In this document: positions 1-8,932 of the stretch, one piece after another
Layout of the letters: every line of letters begins with the position of its first letter
Numbering within the stretch: the stretch's first letter is position 1
Source of the DNA: Breoghania sp037026715
GTDB lineage: Bacteria > Pseudomonadota > Alphaproteobacteria > Rhizobiales > Stappiaceae
Length of the DNA stretch: 64,000 nucleotides
Assembly (NCBI RefSeq): GCF_037026715.1
Contig: NZ_JBANCG010000001.1
Location: forward strand, 248,001 to 312,000
Reading direction: 5' to 3'
Made by a program: the position numbers and the translations under genes
Notes under the pieces: generated by a model
Databases searched by the model: none
The model's input: the letters and a program-made list of their open reading frames with translations, nothing else
What the model was told of the DNA's origin: nothing

Positions 1-1422
1 AATGACGGCCGGCTCGGAAAGACGCTGTTCACTGATCACGATGATCCGGATGCCGAGCGGGTCTCGGTCGCGAACGTGTGGGATTCGGAAGAGGAAGCGC
101 GCACGATTGGTGACGAGATCGAGGATCTGCAGCGCCACGGGCACGCGCTCAACGACATCGCCATTCTGGTGCGTGCGTCGTTCCAGATGCGCGAGTTCGA
201 AGACCGCTTCGTCACGCTCGGCCTCAACTACCGTGTGATCGGCGGCCCGCGCTTTTACGAGCGCATGGAAATCCGCGATGCGCTGGCCTACTTTCGCGCA
301 ACCATCCAGCCGTCGGACGATCTGGCCTTCGAGCGCATCGTCAACACGCCCAAGCGCGGGCTGGGCGAGGCCTCGCTGAAGCAGGTGCACGCGCTGGCGC
401 GGGCTCAGAACATTCCGCTGATGCAGGCGGCCTCACTGCTGGTGGAGACGGAAGAGCTGAAGCCGAAGCCGCGCAACACGCTGAAGAACCTGCTCGCCGA
501 CTTCGCCCGCTGGCGCGCGCAGATCGAGACGATGCGGCACACGGATCTGGCCGAGATCATTCTGGACGAGAGCGGCTACACCGAGATGTGGCGCAACGAC
601 CGGTCTGCGGATGCGCCGGGGCGGCTGGAAAACCTGAAGGAACTGATCCGCTCCATGGATGAATTTGAGTCCATGGCAGGCTTTCTGGAGCACATTTCGC
701 TGGTCATGGACCGCGATTCCGGCGACGGCAGCGACGATGCCGTCTCCATCATGACGCTGCATTCCGCCAAGGGGCTGGAATTCGACACCGTCTTTCTGCC
801 CGGCTGGGAGGAGGGGCTGTTTCCGCACCAGCGCGCGCTCGATGAATCGGGCAAGGCGGGGCTGGAGGAGGAGCGGCGGCTCGCCTATGTCGGCATCACG
901 CGGGCGAAGAAACGCGCCCGCATCCGATTTGCCTCCAACCGGCGCGTCCACGGCATGTGGCAGGCGTCGATCCCCTCGCGCTTTCTCGACGAATTGCCGG
1001 AGGAGCATGTGGAGGTCGCCGAGGCGTCCACCTCCTATGGCGGCTATGGCACGAGCGGCATGGGGCCTTATGGCGCCAGCCGCTTCGACACGCGCGATCC
1101 GTTTGCCGGGGGCAACAGCTATTCCACGCCCGGCTGGCAGCGCGCCCAGCGCAGCCGCGAGAACGGCGGCGGCGGTTTTTCCGAAAGCGGCAGTTCGTTC
1201 GGCCGCAAGGGCGGCGGGCGCGGCGGGCCGAAGACCATCGAGGGCGAGCTGGTCGCCAAAAGCGTGACGGAGACGGCGTCGGCCTATTCGGTCGGCGAGC
1301 GGATCTTCCACCTGAAATTCGGCTACGGCCGGGTGGCCTCGATCGACGGCAACAAGCTGACCATCGAATTCGAGAAGGCCGGCCGCAAGAAGGTGCTGGA
1401 CAGCTTCGTCGAGGCGGTTTGA
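1..1422 (+). CDS. uvrD: UvrD/PcrA-family ATP-dependent DNA helicase, 3' part
   Basis: The reading frame is open from the first base, so the 5' end lies outside the window; 473 residues are visible. They match the C-terminal half of a superfamily 1A helicase, which unwinds DNA in excision repair and replication-fork clearing. Motif V/VI hallmarks are present: SIMTLHSAKGLEFDTVF, then EERRLAYVGITRAK with the motif VI arginine region. A Gly/Ser-rich linker follows. The end is a Tudor-like domain (YSVGERIFHLKFGYG to the stop) like the one by which UvrD/PcrA contacts RNA polymerase. Residues upstream of motif IV and the Walker A site cannot be checked here. Confidence 0.95.
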   Translation, partial: NDGRLGKTLFTDHDDPDAERVSVANVWDSEEEARTIGDEIEDLQRHGHALNDIAILVRASFQMREFEDRFVTLGLNYRVIGGPRFYERMEIRDALAYFRATIQPSDDLAFERIVNTPKRGLGEASLKQVHALARAQNIPLMQAASLLVETEELKPKPRNTLKNLLADFARWRAQIETMRHTDLAEIILDESGYTEMWRNDRSADAPGRLENLKELIRSMDEFESMAGFLEHISLVMDRDSGDGSDDAVSIMTLHSAKGLEFDTVFLPGWEEGLFPHQRALDESGKAGLEEERRLAYVGITRAKKRARIRFASNRRVHGMWQASIPSRFLDELPEEHVEVAEASTSYGGYGTSGMGPYGASRFDTRDPFAGGNSYSTPGWQRAQRSRENGGGGFSESGSSFGRKGGGRGGPKTIEGELVAKSVTETASAYSVGERIFHLKFGYGRVASIDGNKLTIEFEKAGRKKVLDSFVEAV

Positions 1423-1477
1423 GGGACGGGCTGCGCACGCGGCTTGGATAAAGGGGCTTCCCATGGTGCCGTTTTTT

Positions 1478-1580
1478 GTCATCCCCGCGAAGGCGGGGAT
1501 CCAGCACTCCCGGAATGAGCCGTAGGAGTCTCACCAGTAAATTCTGTGGTTGCTGGATTCCCGCCTTCGCGGGAATGACA
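1478..1580. repeat. Dispersed palindromic intergenic repeat (inverted pair)
   Basis: Two ~27-bp arms at 1478-1504 and 1552-1579 are inverted near-copies of each other. Each arm is itself a hairpin around GCGAAGGCGGG. They begin and end with the GTCAT/ATGAC and GGATCCAGC-type ends of a repeat very common between genes in Proteobacteria. It lies between uvrD and prmA and probably forms an extended hairpin in RNA; it could double as a transcription barrier, but there is no T-tract. Confidence 0.8.
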
Positions 1581-1715
1581 TTGCGGATGTAACCGATTTC
1601 AACGCGGTCTCGGCCCCATCCGCCCCCTTTCACGTCCATCCCCTTCGCCCTATAAGGCGCAACACCAGACATTTCCGGGCGCCATATCGCGCCCGTCTAC
1701 CCAGGACGTACCCCC

Positions 1716-2603
1716 ATGCCCATGATCCGCGCTCGCGTGACGGCGGATGAACTCGAAGCCCGGCGCATCGCCGGTATTCTCGAGGCTGCCTATGAAGAGG
1801 AGGCCTATCCGGTTTCCGTCTACGAGACCGTGATGGACGGGCCGTGGGTGGCCGAAATCCTGTTCTTCGACGGCGAGCCGGAGGCGGTCAAGGCCGATAT
1901 TCTGGACCGGGTCGGCACCGATGCCTTCGCCGCGCCGGTTGAGGCGGACGTGCTGGAGGAGATCGACTGGGTCGCCAAGGGGCTGGAAAGCCTGACGCCG
2001 GTCACGGCCGGGCGCTTCGTCGTCCACGGCAGTCACGACCGCGACAGGATCTCGCCATACGCCATCGGCATCGAGATCGAGGCAGCCCAGGCCTTCGGAA
2101 CCGGCCATCACGGCACCACCGCCGGCTGCCTGGAGGAACTGTGCCGGGTGCTGAAGCGTCGGCGCTACTCCTCGATCCTCGATCTCGGCACCGGTTCCGG
2201 CGTTCTCGCCATCGCCATGGCGAAGCTCGCGCATCTGCCGGTGCTCGCCACGGATATCGATCCGGTGGCGACGAAGGCGGCGCGGGAGAACGCGCGGCTC
2301 AACGAGGTGCCGGGGCTCATCGAATGCGTGACGGCGGCGGGCGTCCAGCATCCGCGCATCCGCGCGCGCGCGCCGTTCGATCTGGTCGTCGCCAACATTC
2401 TGGCGCGCCCGCTGATGGCGCTCGCGCACCCGATCTCGCAACTGATGGCAAAGCCCGGCACGCTGGTGCTCTCGGGCCTCAGGGTTGCCGACGGGCCGCG
2501 GGTGATCGCCGCCTATTGTGACCAGCGCTTCCGCCTCACCCACCGCATCGAGCACGACGACTGGCTGACGCTGACATTCGCAAATACGCGGGTGGAGTTG
2601 TAG
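1716..2603 (+). CDS. prmA: Ribosomal protein L11 methyltransferase
   Basis: 295 residues, the usual PrmA length. PrmA trimethylates several lysines and the N-terminus of ribosomal protein L11 using S-adenosylmethionine. The pre-motif AQAFGTGHHGTT (about residues 124-135) and SAM motif I LDLGTGSG (about 155-162) are clear, followed by the acidic loop ATDIDP. The substrate-site motif IV reads NILARPL, as in PrmA rather than NPPY enzymes. The N-terminal ~90 residues fit the L11-docking domain. Two in-frame ATGs lie six bases apart; the first is used here because AGGACG precedes it. Confidence 0.95.
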   Translation: MPMIRARVTADELEARRIAGILEAAYEEEAYPVSVYETVMDGPWVAEILFFDGEPEAVKADILDRVGTDAFAAPVEADVLEEIDWVAKGLESLTPVTAGRFVVHGSHDRDRISPYAIGIEIEAAQAFGTGHHGTTAGCLEELCRVLKRRRYSSILDLGTGSGVLAIAMAKLAHLPVLATDIDPVATKAARENARLNEVPGLIECVTAAGVQHPRIRARAPFDLVVANILARPLMALAHPISQLMAKPGTLVLSGLRVADGPRVIAAYCDQRFRLTHRIEHDDWLTLTFANTRVEL

Positions 2604-2716
2604 GGGCTATTCGGAGTGCCCTGATGCTCCCTCTCGTCCGCGATGACGCTGGAGGGATCGAGCTCCTGGGACGACCATCCGCTTCTTGCGAAAAAGAACA
2701 GGCCCCGGAAACAAAA

Positions 2717-2751
2717 GCGGGACGCGCCTTGCGGCTGCGTCCCGTTTTTTT
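2717..2751 (+). terminator. Rho-independent terminator after prmA
   Basis: An 8-bp GC-rich stem (CGGGACGC 2718-2725 with GCGTCCCG 2737-2744) closes a short loop and is followed by seven T residues on the + strand. It sits 115 bases after the prmA stop and points the same way. Confidence 0.8.
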
Positions 2752-2818
2752 GGACCTGAAGTATCCCGACCCGTTTGACCGGTCATCCCGCCCGAGAGGG
2801 GCTCAGCCGGGTGCCTGC

Positions 2819-3034
2819 TCAGTAGGGGAACGTCATGGAGCCTTCATGCTCCAGCTCGCTGCGGTCGTAGCCGTAGGCGTTCAGAGTGGCGTCGTCGAGC
2901 GACAGCAGGTAGCCGTTGACATAGCGGCGTGCCTGGCGTTCGCGGGCGCTGACCATGCGGTCGAGAGCGCGGCGGAACAGGCCGTGGCGGGCACCGCCGT
3001 GGAGTCCGGTCGAGGTGACAGAGGCAGTCGCCAT
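2819..3034 (-). CDS. DUF1127 family small protein
   Basis: A 71-residue protein. Its C-terminal half (around RYVNGYLLSLDDATLNAYGY) matches the DUF1127 pattern of a basic helix followed by L-x-D-x-x-L-x-D/A-x-G. Members are small Arg-rich proteins of alphaproteobacteria; some bind RNA or affect phosphate and stress responses, but no function is assured for this one. The start was set at 3034, because AAGGAG lies about eight bases upstream; the frame stays open further upstream without a better ribosome site. It has no obvious operon partner. Confidence 0.8.
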   Translation of the reverse strand: MATASVTSTGLHGGARHGLFRRALDRMVSARERQARRYVNGYLLSLDDATLNAYGYDRSELEHEGSMTFPY

Positions 3035-3471
3035 GGTGAAATCTCCTTGCGTCACTTGCGGCTGGATCCGTCCTGTCCGCCGCTCACTGATGGCAAGGTA
3101 TGAACAACGCTGACCCCGAGTAAGCGCGTCCACCGCATAGCTGCTCTCACATTTCGACATGTACGTAATTGTACGTTTGCAGTGCAGCATAATTCTTGGG
3201 CGGGTGGCACATTCTGTGTGCGGTAAATGCCGGTTTTCTGCGCTTTTCGGAGATTTTCCGATGCACAGCGTCTTCATGTTCCGTTAACCATGTTTTACCG
3301 GATCTCGCCCTTGCGAGGGGAAAGCGCGCCGGTTGGTCGCAGGTCGGGCCGGATGTCGCCGGCCCGGTGGCGGCGCCGCGGGCCTGTGCCGATGCCAGGG
3401 CTGGAGCTAAGCGGTGCGCAAATATGCGAATCCTGTATCGCCTCGCGGATGGAACGCGCTAATTTGAAGGC
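3035..3471. other. Intergenic region between divergent DUF1127 and aminopeptidase genes
   Basis: This 437-base stretch carries the 5' regions of two divergent genes. I see no convincing coding sequence, RNA gene or repeat. It is somewhat AT-richer around 3150-3300, as expected for promoters, but no promoter pair stands out. Confidence 0.5.
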
Positions 3472-5286
3472 ATGTTCCAGACCTATGATCCCCCCTCCGA
3501 ATCAGGCGCGCGCAGCGACCGGCTGGTCGCCCTGCGGGCCGAACTCACCCGGCGCGGTCTCGATGGCTTCATCGTCCCGCGGACCGATACCCATCAGAAC
3601 GAATACGTCGCCCCCAGCGAGGAGCGGCTTGCCTGGCTGACCGGCTTCACCGGTTCCGCCGGTGCGGCCGTTGTCTTCAAGGACAAGGCGGCGATCTTCG
3701 TGGACGGCCGCTACACCTTGCAGGTGCGCGCCCAGGTGGATGCGGCGCTGTTCGAGCCGCTGCACCTGATCGAGACGCCGCCGGCAACCTGGATCCGTCT
3801 TGTCGCGAAGAAGGGCATGCGCATCGGCTACGATGCGATGCTGCACACGGTGAACGGTGCCAAGCGCCTGAAAGACGCGTGCGAGAAGGCCGGCGCCGAA
3901 CTCGTCCCGGTCGAAGGCAACCCGATCGATACTGTGTGGACGGACCGACCCGAGCCGCCGCTTGAGGCGGTCGTGCTGCATCCGCTTTCCAGCGCGGGCG
4001 TATCGGCGGCGGACAAGATCGAGCGGCTTAAGGTGGAGCTGCGCGAGGCGGGCCTGGATGCGGCGGTGATTGCGCAGCCCGATTCCATCGCCTGGACCTT
4101 CAACATTCGTGGTCACGACCTGCCGCATCTGCCGGTGGCGCTCGCCTTCACGATCCTGCGCGCGGATGCGGCGCCCCAGCTTTTCATCGACCGTCGCAAG
4201 CTCTCCAACACGGTGGCCGATGCGCTCGGCCGGTTGTCCGAGGTCGCGGAGCCCGATGCCTTCCTGCCGGCGCTGGACGGGCTTTCGGGCCGCACGGTGC
4301 TGGTCGATCCCGACATGTCGGCGGAGGCGATCACGCGGCGTCTTGAGGCCGCCGGCGCCACGGTGAGCTTCGGCTCCGATCCGGTGCTGTTGCCCAAGGC
4401 GATCAAGAACGAAGCGGAGATCGAGGGTGCGCGCGCCGCGCACCGGCGCGACGGTGCCGCCTTCGCGCGGTTCCTGGTGTGGTTTGAGGAAAACGCGCCC
4501 AAGGGCGGGCTCGACGAGGTTTCGGTTGCCAAGAAACTAGAGGGCTTCCGGGCTGAGACCGGCAAGCTGAAGGATATCTCCTTCGACACGATCTCCGGTG
4601 CCGGGCCGAATGCCGCCATCTGCCACTACCGCGTGACGACGGCAACGAGCCTGCCGATCGAGAGGGACAGCATCTATCTGTGCGATTCCGGCGCGCAGTA
4701 TGAGGACGGCACCACCGACATCACCCGCACCATGGTGGTGGGCACGCCCGACGATGAGATGCGGCGCCAGTTCACGCTGGTGCTTCAGGGGCATATCGGC
4801 ATTTCCACCGCGCGTTTTCCTGCCGGTACGTCCGGCGCGCAGCTGGATGCACTGGCGCGCATACCGCTGTGGAAGGCCGGGCTCGACTTCGACCACGGCA
4901 CGGGCCACGGCGTCGGCTCCTATCTCAGCGTTCACGAAGGGCCTCAGCGCATTGCCAAGACCGGCACGACGCCGTTCCAGCCCGGCATGATCGTTTCCAA
5001 CGAGCCGGGCGTCTACAATGCCGGCAAGTGGGGCATCCGCATCGAGAATCTGGAGCTGGTGAGGCCGGCGGAGAGGATCGAAGGCGGCGACCGGCCGATG
5101 CTCGGCTTCGAGACGCTGACGCTGGTGCCCATCGATCGCCGGCTGATCGTGACCGCCATGTTGAGCGCGGCGGAACGCGCTTGGGTCGACGCCTATCACG
5201 CCCGCGTGCTGGCCGAGATCGGCCCGCTGGTCGATGACAAGACGCGAGACTGGCTTGAAAAGGCGACCGCGCCGCTGGAGGATTAG
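3472..5286 (+). CDS. Xaa-Pro aminopeptidase, M24B family (long form)
   Basis: 604 residues, the three-domain long form also seen in eukaryotic cytosolic aminopeptidase P. It should remove N-terminal residues that precede proline, using two Mn/Zn ions. Two creatinase-like N-terminal domains (about 1-310) precede the pita-bread catalytic domain. Metal ligands and catalytic residues are visible: CDSGAQYEDGTTDITRT (two Asp), FDHGTGHGVGSYLSVHEGP (His), EPGVY (Glu) and RIENLE (Glu). The protein looks cytosolic, with no signal peptide. It is monocistronic, with a palindromic repeat just downstream. Confidence 0.93.
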   Translation: MFQTYDPPSESGARSDRLVALRAELTRRGLDGFIVPRTDTHQNEYVAPSEERLAWLTGFTGSAGAAVVFKDKAAIFVDGRYTLQVRAQVDAALFEPLHLIETPPATWIRLVAKKGMRIGYDAMLHTVNGAKRLKDACEKAGAELVPVEGNPIDTVWTDRPEPPLEAVVLHPLSSAGVSAADKIERLKVELREAGLDAAVIAQPDSIAWTFNIRGHDLPHLPVALAFTILRADAAPQLFIDRRKLSNTVADALGRLSEVAEPDAFLPALDGLSGRTVLVDPDMSAEAITRRLEAAGATVSFGSDPVLLPKAIKNEAEIEGARAAHRRDGAAFARFLVWFEENAPKGGLDEVSVAKKLEGFRAETGKLKDISFDTISGAGPNAAICHYRVTTATSLPIERDSIYLCDSGAQYEDGTTDITRTMVVGTPDDEMRRQFTLVLQGHIGISTARFPAGTSGAQLDALARIPLWKAGLDFDHGTGHGVGSYLSVHEGPQRIAKTGTTPFQPGMIVSNEPGVYNAGKWGIRIENLELVRPAERIEGGDRPMLGFETLTLVPIDRRLIVTAMLSAAERAWVDAYHARVLAEIGPLVDDKTRDWLEKATAPLED

Positions 5287-5366
5287 GCGACAATGCGGGA
5301 GAGGGCGCGGGACGTTCTCTCCCGGTGCTGGGGGACGCGCCGATGGGGGGCGGGTTCGGAACTTGC

Positions 5367-5499
5367 GGCCCATCCTTCGAGACGGCGTCTGCGACGCCTC
5401 CTCAGGATGACGTTATCATGTTGTTATTCTTGACGAAGACATCAACAAGCACAACGTCATCCTGAGGAGGCCCCAAAGGGCCGTCTCGAAGGATGGGCC
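5367..5499. repeat. Large palindromic repeat, intact copy
   Basis: The outer arms GGCCCATCCTTCGAGACGGC (5367-5386) and its inverse (5480-5499) enclose a second inverted pair around CTCCTCAGGATGACGTT / AACGTCATCCTGAGGAG. The whole 133 bases can fold into one long hairpin. Related sequences recur at 52355-52399 (half copy) and 61519-61875 (interrupted copy). It ends 47 bases before the next start codon. Confidence 0.9.
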
Positions 5500-5546
5500 A
5501 CAGACCCCATCGGTCCGCCAGGGGATATTCACGCCGGGGAGGAGAC

Positions 5547-6584
5547 ATGAAGGCTCTCGACGTGCTGCGCGCGCCGCTGTGGGCACTGGAACTGGCGAGC
5601 GGCGCGAAGTCGTTTCGCCAGAACCCGATCATCGGTTCGCCCGCGCTCAACCGGCGCGGGCTCCATCTGCAGCGCGTGAAGCTTGCCGAAAGCATGGCCG
5701 ACTGGCGCCGGCGGCGGCTGACGCATCTGGTCGAGCCGAGCGATATCGAAGCCTATGAGCGCGACGGCTTCGTCATCCGCCGCAACGCGCTGCCGGAAGC
5801 GGATTTTCGGGCCTTGCGGCGCGCGGTGGAAGACAACGCATTCCCCGCACAGGAGATGTGGCAAGGCAACGCGGTTACGCGCTTTGCGCCCGTGACAAGG
5901 GCCATGTGCGGCGCGCATCCGGAGATCGGCGCCTTCGTCAACGGGCCGATGTTCCAGGGGCTGCTGCGCTACGTGGCTTCGGTCAATGCCGATCCGATCG
6001 TGTTTCTGCACACGGTCTTCGCCGAGCCCGACAGAGGACCGCGCGATCCGCAGACGGTGTTTCACTCCGACACCTTCCACGCGACCGCAAAGGCCTGGCT
6101 GTTTCTGGAGGACGTGTCCGAGGACGGCGGCCCCTTTACCTATGTGCCCGGCTCGCACCGGATGACCTCGGCGCGGCTGCGTTTCGAATACGAGAAGTCG
6201 CTCACCGCGCACGCGGACAAGAACCGGCATCATGCGCTGGGGTCTTTCCGCATATCGGACGAGGAACTGCGCGACATGGGCTACGGCGCGCCGGTGCGCG
6301 TGGTGGTGCCGGCGAATACGCTGGTGGTGGCCGATACGCACGGCTTTCACGCACGCGGCGTGAGCAGCCGGGCGACGGTGCGGCTCGGCATCTACGGCTC
6401 GCTGAGGCGCAATCCGTTCCGCCCGTTCACCGGGCTTGATCCGTTCTCGCTGCCGGGTTTGAAGGGGCGGCAGGCGGAGATCCACGATAGGGTCAACACC
6501 TGGAAGGCGAAGAAGGGCAAAACGGGCCAGCCGCCGGTCGGGGTCGTGAAGCCGCTCGATCCGCCGGTGAGGTGGCGAGGGTAG
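5547..6584 (+). CDS. Phytanoyl-CoA dioxygenase (PhyH) family protein
   Basis: 345 residues from ATG 5547, which follows GGAGGAGAC; the frame runs on upstream into the palindromic repeat, so that extension is rejected. The PhyH family are Fe(II)/2-oxoglutarate oxygenases. The metal dyad HSD sits at about 173-175 (FHSDTFH). A distal histidine is found in ADTHGFHARG (about 262-271), followed by the Arg of RLGIYGS that would bind 2-oxoglutarate. GPFTYVPGSH is typical of the fold. The substrate cannot be deduced, since neighbours give no pathway. Confidence 0.85.
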   Translation: MKALDVLRAPLWALELASGAKSFRQNPIIGSPALNRRGLHLQRVKLAESMADWRRRRLTHLVEPSDIEAYERDGFVIRRNALPEADFRALRRAVEDNAFPAQEMWQGNAVTRFAPVTRAMCGAHPEIGAFVNGPMFQGLLRYVASVNADPIVFLHTVFAEPDRGPRDPQTVFHSDTFHATAKAWLFLEDVSEDGGPFTYVPGSHRMTSARLRFEYEKSLTAHADKNRHHALGSFRISDEELRDMGYGAPVRVVVPANTLVVADTHGFHARGVSSRATVRLGIYGSLRRNPFRPFTGLDPFSLPGLKGRQAEIHDRVNTWKAKKGKTGQPPVGVVKPLDPPVRWRG

Positions 6585-6614
6585 ACGGTGTGAATGCCTG
6601 TTTGGGGCTCTTCA

Positions 6615-6932
6615 ATCACCTCTCCCATGGGGAGAGGTCGGCGCGCATGCGCCGGGTGAGGGGTGGCGAATTTTCCGTATCCCTCTGGCGCCGCATCCCC
6701 TCACCCTAGAGCGTTTCATCTTTTCACGGAAGCAGCCGTATCCGCCCCCCTCTCCCATAGGGAGAGGGCTGGGGTGAGGGGTGTTGGGCTTTCGTGGATA
6801 CGGAGAACCTGAACCCCCTCACCCGGACCTTCGGTCCGACCTCTCCCCACGGGAGAGGTGTTTTCCCTACTGAGCGCTTCCGCCAAACCATGAACCACCC
6901 TAGCCCTCTCCCCATGGGAGAGGGGACGCGTC
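6615..6932. repeat. Cluster of short palindromic repeats (CCTCTCCC...GGGAGAGG type)
   Basis: Four units built on CCTCTCCCATGGGAGAGG-like palindromes and the companion GGGTGAGGGG/CCCCTCACCC sit at about 6617-6663, 6749-6783, 6813-6862 and 6902-6925, in alternating orientation. They fill the 366-base gap between the convergent phyH-like and phaZ genes. This motif is a widespread intergenic repeat in Proteobacteria. No gene is visible inside the gap. Confidence 0.8.
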
Positions 6933-6950
6933 CGTGCCGCTTTGCGAAGC

Positions 6951-8165
6951 CTACTCCATAGACAGGATCATGTTCCTGACGACCGGGTAGATTTCGCGTT
7001 CCCAGCGCTTGCCGTTGAAGACGCCGTAGTGGCCGACATTGGCCTGAAGGTGGTGACGCTTGAGGTGGGGGCGCAGCGATTTGCACAGCTCGTGGGCGGC
7101 CGAGGTCTGGCCGATGGCGCAGATGTCGTCGCGTCCGCCTTCGACGGTGAGCAACGCGGTGCGGGTGATCGCACCCGGGTCGACCGGCCGGCCCTGGTAG
7201 GTGAACTCGCCCTTGGCAAGCTCGGCCTTGTGGAACACCCGGTCGATCGTCTCGATGTAGAATTCCTCCGTCATGTCGAGGACGGCGAAATACTCGTCGT
7301 AGAAGTCCTTGATCTTCTGCGCTTCTTCCGTGCGGCCATTGGCCAGGTGTTGGTACAGGTTTTCATGCGCCTTGCGGTGGCGATCCATGTTCATCGCCAT
7401 GAAGGCGGTGAGCTGGAGGAAGCCGGGATAAACGCGCCGTCCGCCGCCGGGATAGCGCGAGGGCACCGTGGAGATGACCGAGCGCTTGAACCAGCCGAGC
7501 GACTTGGCGACGGCGAACTCGTTCACTTCCGTCGGGCTTTCGCGCGGGTCGATCGGGCCGGCCATCAGCGTCATGGAGAGCGGCGTGTCGGGGTGGTGGT
7601 CCTCCGACATGACGGCGACGGCGGCAAGCGTCTGCACACAGGGCTGGCAGACGGCGAGCACGTGGGCGCCGGGGCCGATTTCCTCCAGGAAGCGGATGAC
7701 GTAGGAGATGTAGTCCTCCACGCCGAAGCGGCCGGCGGAGACCGGCACGTCGCGGGCGTTGGCCCAGTCGGTTATATAGACGTCATGGTCGCGCAGCAGC
7801 GTCTGGACGGTGCCGCGCAGCAACGTGGCGAAGTGGCCCGACAAGGGCGCGACGACAAGCACGCGCGGCTGCGGCGTGTCGATGTTCTTGGTGAAGTGGA
7901 GAAGCTTCGCGAAGGGAAGGTCGAGGGCAACCTCGGTTTGCACCGGCACGATACGGTTGCCGCTCATCACCTCGGTGATGCCGAATTCCGGGCTCGTGTG
8001 GGTGATCTCGAAACGCTCGATCATTTCCAGCCCGGCCGTCAGCCTGCGGCGGGCCGGGTCGGTCCAGTTCCAGAGCAGGGTATCGGCCGAATTGCGCAGT
8101 TGCTTCGCGAAGAAGCGCATCGGCTCGATCAGGTCATCCTGCAGCTGGTAAGCCTGATACATCAT
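6951..8165 (-). CDS. phaZ: Intracellular polyhydroxyalkanoate (PHB) depolymerase
   Basis: 404 residues from the ATG at 8165 (AGGACGG upstream; a second ATG follows directly). This is the PhaZ1 family of alpha/beta hydrolases, which break down stored polyhydroxybutyrate granules in the cytoplasm. The family uses a cysteine nucleophile, and AVCQPCVQT holds Cys173 and Cys176, the latter aligning with the lipase-box position. LMAGPIDPRESPTEVN and the C-terminal TVEGGRDDICAIGQT (Asp of the triad) also match the family. It is divergent from a GST gene, sharing a 118-base promoter region that contains an inverted repeat. Confidence 0.93.
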   Translation of the reverse strand: MMYQAYQLQDDLIEPMRFFAKQLRNSADTLLWNWTDPARRRLTAGLEMIERFEITHTSPEFGITEVMSGNRIVPVQTEVALDLPFAKLLHFTKNIDTPQPRVLVVAPLSGHFATLLRGTVQTLLRDHDVYITDWANARDVPVSAGRFGVEDYISYVIRFLEEIGPGAHVLAVCQPCVQTLAAVAVMSEDHHPDTPLSMTLMAGPIDPRESPTEVNEFAVAKSLGWFKRSVISTVPSRYPGGGRRVYPGFLQLTAFMAMNMDRHRKAHENLYQHLANGRTEEAQKIKDFYDEYFAVLDMTEEFYIETIDRVFHKAELAKGEFTYQGRPVDPGAITRTALLTVEGGRDDICAIGQTSAAHELCKSLRPHLKRHHLQANVGHYGVFNGKRWEREIYPVVRNMILSME

Positions 8166-8198
8166 GGATCCGTCCTGTTTGCCCCGCCCGCAATCATA

Positions 8199-8231
8199 TG
8201 CACAAAATGCGCTAATGCATTTTATTGTGCA
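8199..8231. promoter_or_regulatory. Inverted repeat between phaZ and the GST gene (candidate operator)
   Basis: TGCACAA (8199-8205) and TTGTGCA (8225-8231) form a 7-bp inverted repeat with a 19-base spacer. Inside it AATGC (8206-8210) faces GCATT (8217-8221). A further GTGCAAAATGCG follows at about 8251. TGC/GCA-rich dyads are known targets of PhaR-type regulators near PHB genes, so a PhaR site is possible. That link is inferred from location only. Confidence 0.4.
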
Positions 8232-8283
8232 ATGCGAGAAGATATCCCGCGGTGCAAAATGCGTATGTGGGAGGTACGGTTCC

Positions 8284-8931
8284 ATGGCGACGCTGACGAT
8301 TTCATCAAAAAATTATTCTTCCTGGTCGCTGCGCGGCTGGCTTTTGTGCCGGATGGCGGGGCTGGAATTCGAGGAAGTTCATGTGAATCTCGACGAGGAA
8401 GCACGTCAGGAGCTGCTTCTGTTGTCGCCCTCGGTGCTGGTGCCGCGGCTGGTCCATGATGACGTGACGGTGTGGGACACGCTGGCGATCGGGCAATATC
8501 TGGTGGAAACCTTCCCCAAGGCCGGGCTGCTGCCGACCGATCGCGTCGCGCGGGCCCATTGCCGGGCGATTTCGGGCGAGATGCACTCCGGCTTCTACAA
8601 CCTGCGCTCGGCCCTGCCGATGAACCTCAAGGCCAGGCACGAGAGCTTCAAGATCTTTTCCGGCGCCAGGCCCGACGTGGAGCGGATCAAGACGATCTGG
8701 TCGGAATGCCTGGAGGCCTATCGCGGGCCCTATCTCTTCGGCAAGACGCCGACCATCGCCGATGCGATGTACGCGCCCGTCTGCACGCGGTTCGTGACCT
8801 ACGCGGTGAGCCTGGAACCGGAACTTGCCGCCTATTGCGACACGATCCTCGACTGGCCATTGATGAAGGAATGGACCGAAGGCGCCATGGAGGAGCCGGA
8901 CGAGATCATCGAGCTGGAGGTGGAGTTCTGA
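8284..8931 (+). CDS. Glutathione S-transferase family protein
   Basis: 215 residues from ATG 8284 with GGGAGG about eight bases upstream. The N-terminal thioredoxin-like domain opens TLTISSKNYSSWSLRGWLLC, where the Ser near residue 10-13 is the likely catalytic residue. It continues to the glutathione-binding SPSVLVPRLVHDD (cis-Pro) and ESQ-like WDTLAIGQYL. An all-helical C-terminal domain follows with the GKTPTIADAMYAP capping motif. It probably conjugates glutathione to electrophiles; the true substrate is unknown. It is divergent from phaZ. Confidence 0.88.
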   Translation: MATLTISSKNYSSWSLRGWLLCRMAGLEFEEVHVNLDEEARQELLLLSPSVLVPRLVHDDVTVWDTLAIGQYLVETFPKAGLLPTDRVARAHCRAISGEMHSGFYNLRSALPMNLKARHESFKIFSGARPDVERIKTIWSECLEAYRGPYLFGKTPTIADAMYAPVCTRFVTYAVSLEPELAAYCDTILDWPLMKEWTEGAMEEPDEIIELEVEF

Positions 8932-8932
8932 G

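Noticed and set aside
1423..1715. Short frames between uvrD and prmA
   Set aside because: They run through the inverted repeat pair and show no protein features.
2624..3103. 159-codon plus-strand frame across the prmA terminator and DUF1127 gene
   Set aside because: It reads through a strong terminator hairpin and antisense to DUF1127; no ribosome site.
5493..5546. N-terminal extension of the PhyH-like protein
   Set aside because: It would be encoded by the palindromic repeat; the ATG at 5547 has an excellent ribosome site.
6615..6932. Possible CRISPR array
   Set aside because: The repeats are palindromes of alternating orientation with irregular spacing, and no cas genes are near.
6942..8459. 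505-codon plus-strand frame opposite phaZ
   Set aside because: It is a shadow of phaZ and runs into the GST gene in the wrong frame.
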